A stretch of DNA of 7,563 bases, from positions 1 through 7,563 of the forward strand of contig PWSG01000235.1 of NCBI GenBank assembly GCA_003564055.1. The letters are read 5' to 3'. The notes beneath the pieces are model-generated. The model was not told where the DNA came from. It saw only the letters and a list, made by a program, of their open reading frames with translations, and made no database searches. The position numbers were made by a program, and so were the translations under genes. Position 1 is the stretch's first letter. Each line of letters begins with the position of its first letter. This document shows, in pieces, positions 5,813-7,563 of this stretch. Source of the DNA: Syntrophomonadaceae bacterium. Lineage in GTDB: Bacteria; Bacillota; Dethiobacteria; DTU022.

Positions 5813-6925
5813 TTACTTGACACCCGATGATTGTTTTTCAGCATCCTGCTTCGGCTTGGCAAAAATCATCCGCCCCGCAGCAGTTTGTAATACACTGGTT
5901 ACTAATACCTCAATAGTTTCTCCGATATGACGGCGGCCGCCTTCAACCACGACCATCGTTCCATCATCAAGGTAAGCAACACCCTGACCGGCTTCTTTCC
6001 CATCCTTAATAACCTGGGCTACCATTTCTTCGCCCGGTAAAACCACCGGCTTGACAGCATTAGCCAGTTCATTAATATTAAGTACGGCTATTCCCTGCAG
6101 TTCACAAACCTTGTTCAGGTTAAAGTCGTTGGTGACGATCTTTCCGTTTATGGTCTTGGCCAGCTTGACCAGCTTACTGTCAACCTCGGGAATATCCTCA
6201 AAATCACCCTCGTAAATCTGAACCGGAATATCCATTTCTTTCTGGATTTTATTTAGCACATCAAGCCCTCTACGGCCGCGGTTGCGTTTGAGCAGGTCTG
6301 GCGAATCAGCGATATGACGCAGTTCTTCCAGCACGAACCCGGATACAACGATAACTCCTTCCAAAAAGCCGGTCTTGCATATATCAACAATTCGACCGTC
6401 TATAATAGCGCTGGTATCAAGAATTTTAAAGACTTCATTTTCCGCCCCACTCCCGCTGCGCATATTGCGATTAAAGATGGTAGAAAGAAAGGTAAATTCT
6501 TCCTTGCGATTTAAAACAAAGCGCACACCGATAAAAACCAGCAGCAGTGTTAAAACCGGTGAAATAAAAACACCGACCACGGGTATCCGGTAAATGGGGT
6601 AGCTTAAAAGCAGTCCGATAACAAGGGTAATGATCAGGCTGAAGACAACCAGGGCAATATCCTGGGTCGGAACTGTTTTTAGCTTGCTGTCTGCACATGA
6701 TAAAATGCGGTTAAACATATCAATTAAAACCGGAGTAATAAAATAAAATATAAGGCCAAATAAAATACCGCCAAAAACATAATAACCAATAGTGACGGGA
6801 GTAAAGTAAACCCCTGCGGATATATTTATATAAGCGGAAACCAGGGGCAGCAGGCTGGCAAAAGCATAAAAGCCGGTTACCACACCGATTAAAGTGCCAA
6901 TTAGCCTTAAAACTTTACGGACCAT
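5813..6925 (-). CDS. yacL: Membrane-anchored PIN/TRAM domain protein, YacL family
   Basis: This 370-residue protein matches the YacL architecture and length (366 in Bacillus). There are four predicted membrane helices at about 5-26, 44-66, 89-110 and 117-138. A cytoplasmic PIN domain spans about 165-290, with acidic metal-site candidates Asp170 ([11 protein letters not shown]), Glu200/Glu201 ([10 protein letters not shown]), Asp249 and Asp267 (VTNDFNL). A TRAM-type RNA-binding beta-barrel spans about 293-356 ([25 protein letters not shown]), then a short charged tail. PIN domains are usually Mg-dependent ribonucleases and TRAM domains bind RNA, so a membrane-tethered RNase is the likely biochemistry; the biological role is unknown. 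The ribosome site AAGGAGGTGA (6940-6931) is close to the full anti-16S consensus. It is the first gene of the operon with ispD and ispF, driven by the promoter at 6996-7025. Confidence 0.95.
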   Translation of the reverse strand: MVRKVLRLIGTLIGVVTGFYAFASLLPLVSAYINISAGVYFTPVTIGYYVFGGILFGLIFYFITPVLIDMFNRILSCADSKLKTVPTQDIALVVFSLIITLVIGLLLSYPIYRIPVVGVFISPVLTLLLVFIGVRFVLNRKEEFTFLSTIFNRNMRSGSGAENEVFKILDTSAIIDGRIVDICKTGFLEGVIVVSGFVLEELRHIADSPDLLKRNRGRRGLDVLNKIQKEMDIPVQIYEGDFEDIPEVDSKLVKLAKTINGKIVTNDFNLNKVCELQGIAVLNINELANAVKPVVLPGEEMVAQVIKDGKEAGQGVAYLDDGTMVVVEGGRRHIGETIEVLVTSVLQTAAGRMIFAKPKQDAEKQSSGVK

Positions 6926-6971
6926 CTATATCACCTCCTTGCATATAGTTTTGATAGGTTAAGCAATAAAC

Positions 6972-7019
6972 AAAAAACCGGGAATCTTTCGACCTATTAT
7001 AACTTAAAGTCTTTCCCGG
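6972..7019 (-). terminator. Rho-independent terminator after the CarD-family gene
   Basis: On the minus strand CCGGGAA (7019-7013) pairs with TTCCCGG (6984-6978). An inner CTTT/AAAG helix adds four pairs around a 16-nt loop, and six Ts follow at once (6977-6972). It lies 70 nt after the CarD-family stop and 47 nt before the next start. It should stop transcripts coming from carD. The loop contains the -10 box of the next promoter (see findings). Confidence 0.75.
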
Positions 7020-7025
7020 AAGCAA
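6996..7025 (-). promoter_or_regulatory. SigA-type promoter of the yacL-ispD-ispF operon, inside the terminator
   Basis: The minus strand has a -35-like TTGCTT (7025-7020), an 18-bp spacer and a perfect -10 TATAAT (7001-6996). Transcription would begin near 6989, giving a 5' leader of about 64 nt that ends in the strong AAGGAGGTGA site. The 15 bases at 6995-7009 are identical to 61-75 in the promoter at the left edge. The spacer is the 5' arm of the terminator hairpin, and the -10 lies in its loop. Confidence 0.65.
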
Positions 7026-7088
7026 GCCTTATAGAGGTATTGATGTTTTGCAAAACCGGATCTAGTCGCCACAAAAAACAGTTTAAAA

Positions 7089-7563
7089 TTACTTGGGAAC
7101 CGGATCAAAAATGTTGTCCAGAATCATAGCAATTTGGGCACTTTCCTGCTCCTGAACAAGGATTAGCTCACTGATTAAAATCTGGCGGGCGGTATCTAAC
7201 ATCTTGCTTTCACCTGTAGAAAGCCCTTTTTCACGATCTCTTAACATCAGGTTACGAACTACTTCGGCAACTTCATAGATATCGCCGCTTTTTATTTTTT
7301 CCAGGTGATTGCGGTAACGCCTGTTCCAGTTGGTTGACAGCTCAGGCTGCTCACCCTTAAGAACAACAAAAACTTTCGGGACTTCGGCCCTTTCAATTAC
7401 GCCACGCAGTCCAACCTGAGCGATGTTATCAATAGGAATCAGCACTTTCATTTCGCCGAGAGGAAGCTTCATTACGTAATACTTTCTAATATCACCAAGA
7501 ATCTCTTTTTCCTCAATCGCTTCTATCACGCCTGCTCCATGCATTGGATATACTACCCTGTCT
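7089..7563 (-). CDS. CarD/CdnL-family RNA polymerase-binding transcription factor (5' end cut by window)
   Basis: CarD-family proteins bind the RNA polymerase beta subunit through a Tudor-like N-terminal domain, and the DNA upstream of -10 through a helical C-terminal domain. They stabilise open complexes at many promoters, including rRNA promoters. The frame is open to the right edge and reads DRVVYPMHGAGVIEAIEEKEILG, which is the usual start after a short lead such as MFxxG, so only some five to seven residues are missing. The Met at 7544 is internal, not the start. The Tudor-like part is the first 60 or so visible residues (YYVMKLPLGEMKVLIPIDN). The rest is helical, including the NWNRRYRNHLEKIKSGDIYEVAEVVRNL segment typical of the family. 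It stands before the PIN/TRAM-ispD-ispF operon, separated from it by a terminator. Confidence 0.92.
   Translation of the reverse strand, partial: DRVVYPMHGAGVIEAIEEKEILGDIRKYYVMKLPLGEMKVLIPIDNIAQVGLRGVIERAEVPKVFVVLKGEQPELSTNWNRRYRNHLEKIKSGDIYEVAEVVRNLMLRDREKGLSTGESKMLDTARQILISELILVQEQESAQIAMILDNIFDPVPK

Noticed and set aside
7045..7056. 12-bp perfect palindrome GTTTTGCAAAAC between carD and the yacL promoter
   Set aside because: AT-rich and short. It could be an operator, but there is a single copy and no spacing to a -10 that makes sense, so it is not called.
1..7563. Mobile element, CRISPR array, tRNA or rRNA genes
   Set aside because: No transposase or integrase frame, no terminal inverted repeats, no regularly spaced repeats and no tRNA-like cloverleaf were seen. 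The gene content is core throughout.

Overview
The window carries a conserved block of housekeeping genes, all read on the minus strand (right to left). It looks like a low-to-mid-GC Firmicute, most likely of class Clostridia. The evidence is gene order: CarD-family factor, PIN/TRAM membrane protein (YacL type), ispD, ispF, cysE, cysS, one inserted gene, rlmB, and the NYN nuclease yacP/rae1. This closely follows the Bacillus yacL-ispD-ispF-gltX-cysE-cysS-mrnC-rlmB-yacP-sigH neighbourhood. Gram-positive style Shine-Dalgarno sites and consensus SigA promoters agree. The species cannot be told from the sequence.

Layout in transcription order. At 7563-7089 is the 3' part of a CarD/CdnL-type RNA polymerase-binding protein. 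The gap 7088-6926 holds a rho-independent terminator whose loop contains the -10 box of the next operon's promoter. At 6925-4602 is a tight cluster of the PIN/TRAM protein, ispD and ispF, with 2-3 nt between genes; the last two are the cytidylyl and cyclodiphosphate steps of the MEP isoprenoid pathway. The gap 4601-4382 sits where Bacillus has gltX. It is a structured leader that ends in a T-box-like UGGAACC element, matching the known habit of controlling cysE-cysS by tRNA-Cys. At 4381-2325 are cysE and cysS, which overlap by 10 nt and link cysteine synthesis to cysteinyl-tRNA supply. cysE has an in-frame TAA at codon 67, where relatives have Glu, and is otherwise intact.

After a 230-nt non-coding gap (2324-2095) comes a compact thymidylate synthase-like gene (2094-1435) in the slot where mrnC would be expected. 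rlmB (23S rRNA 2'-O-methyltransferase) follows and overlaps the NYN ribonuclease gene by 13 nt. The left edge has a near-perfect SigA promoter and a Shine-Dalgarno site for a gene that begins just outside the window, by synteny probably sigH.

Most of the window is ordinary core genome. The points worth a second look are the cysE nonsense codon, the promoter nested in a terminator, the candidate cysteine T-box, the thymidylate synthase-like gene with a missing arginine pair, and the unclear start of rlmB. I found no CRISPR array, insertion sequence, tRNA or rRNA gene, and no clearly new system.
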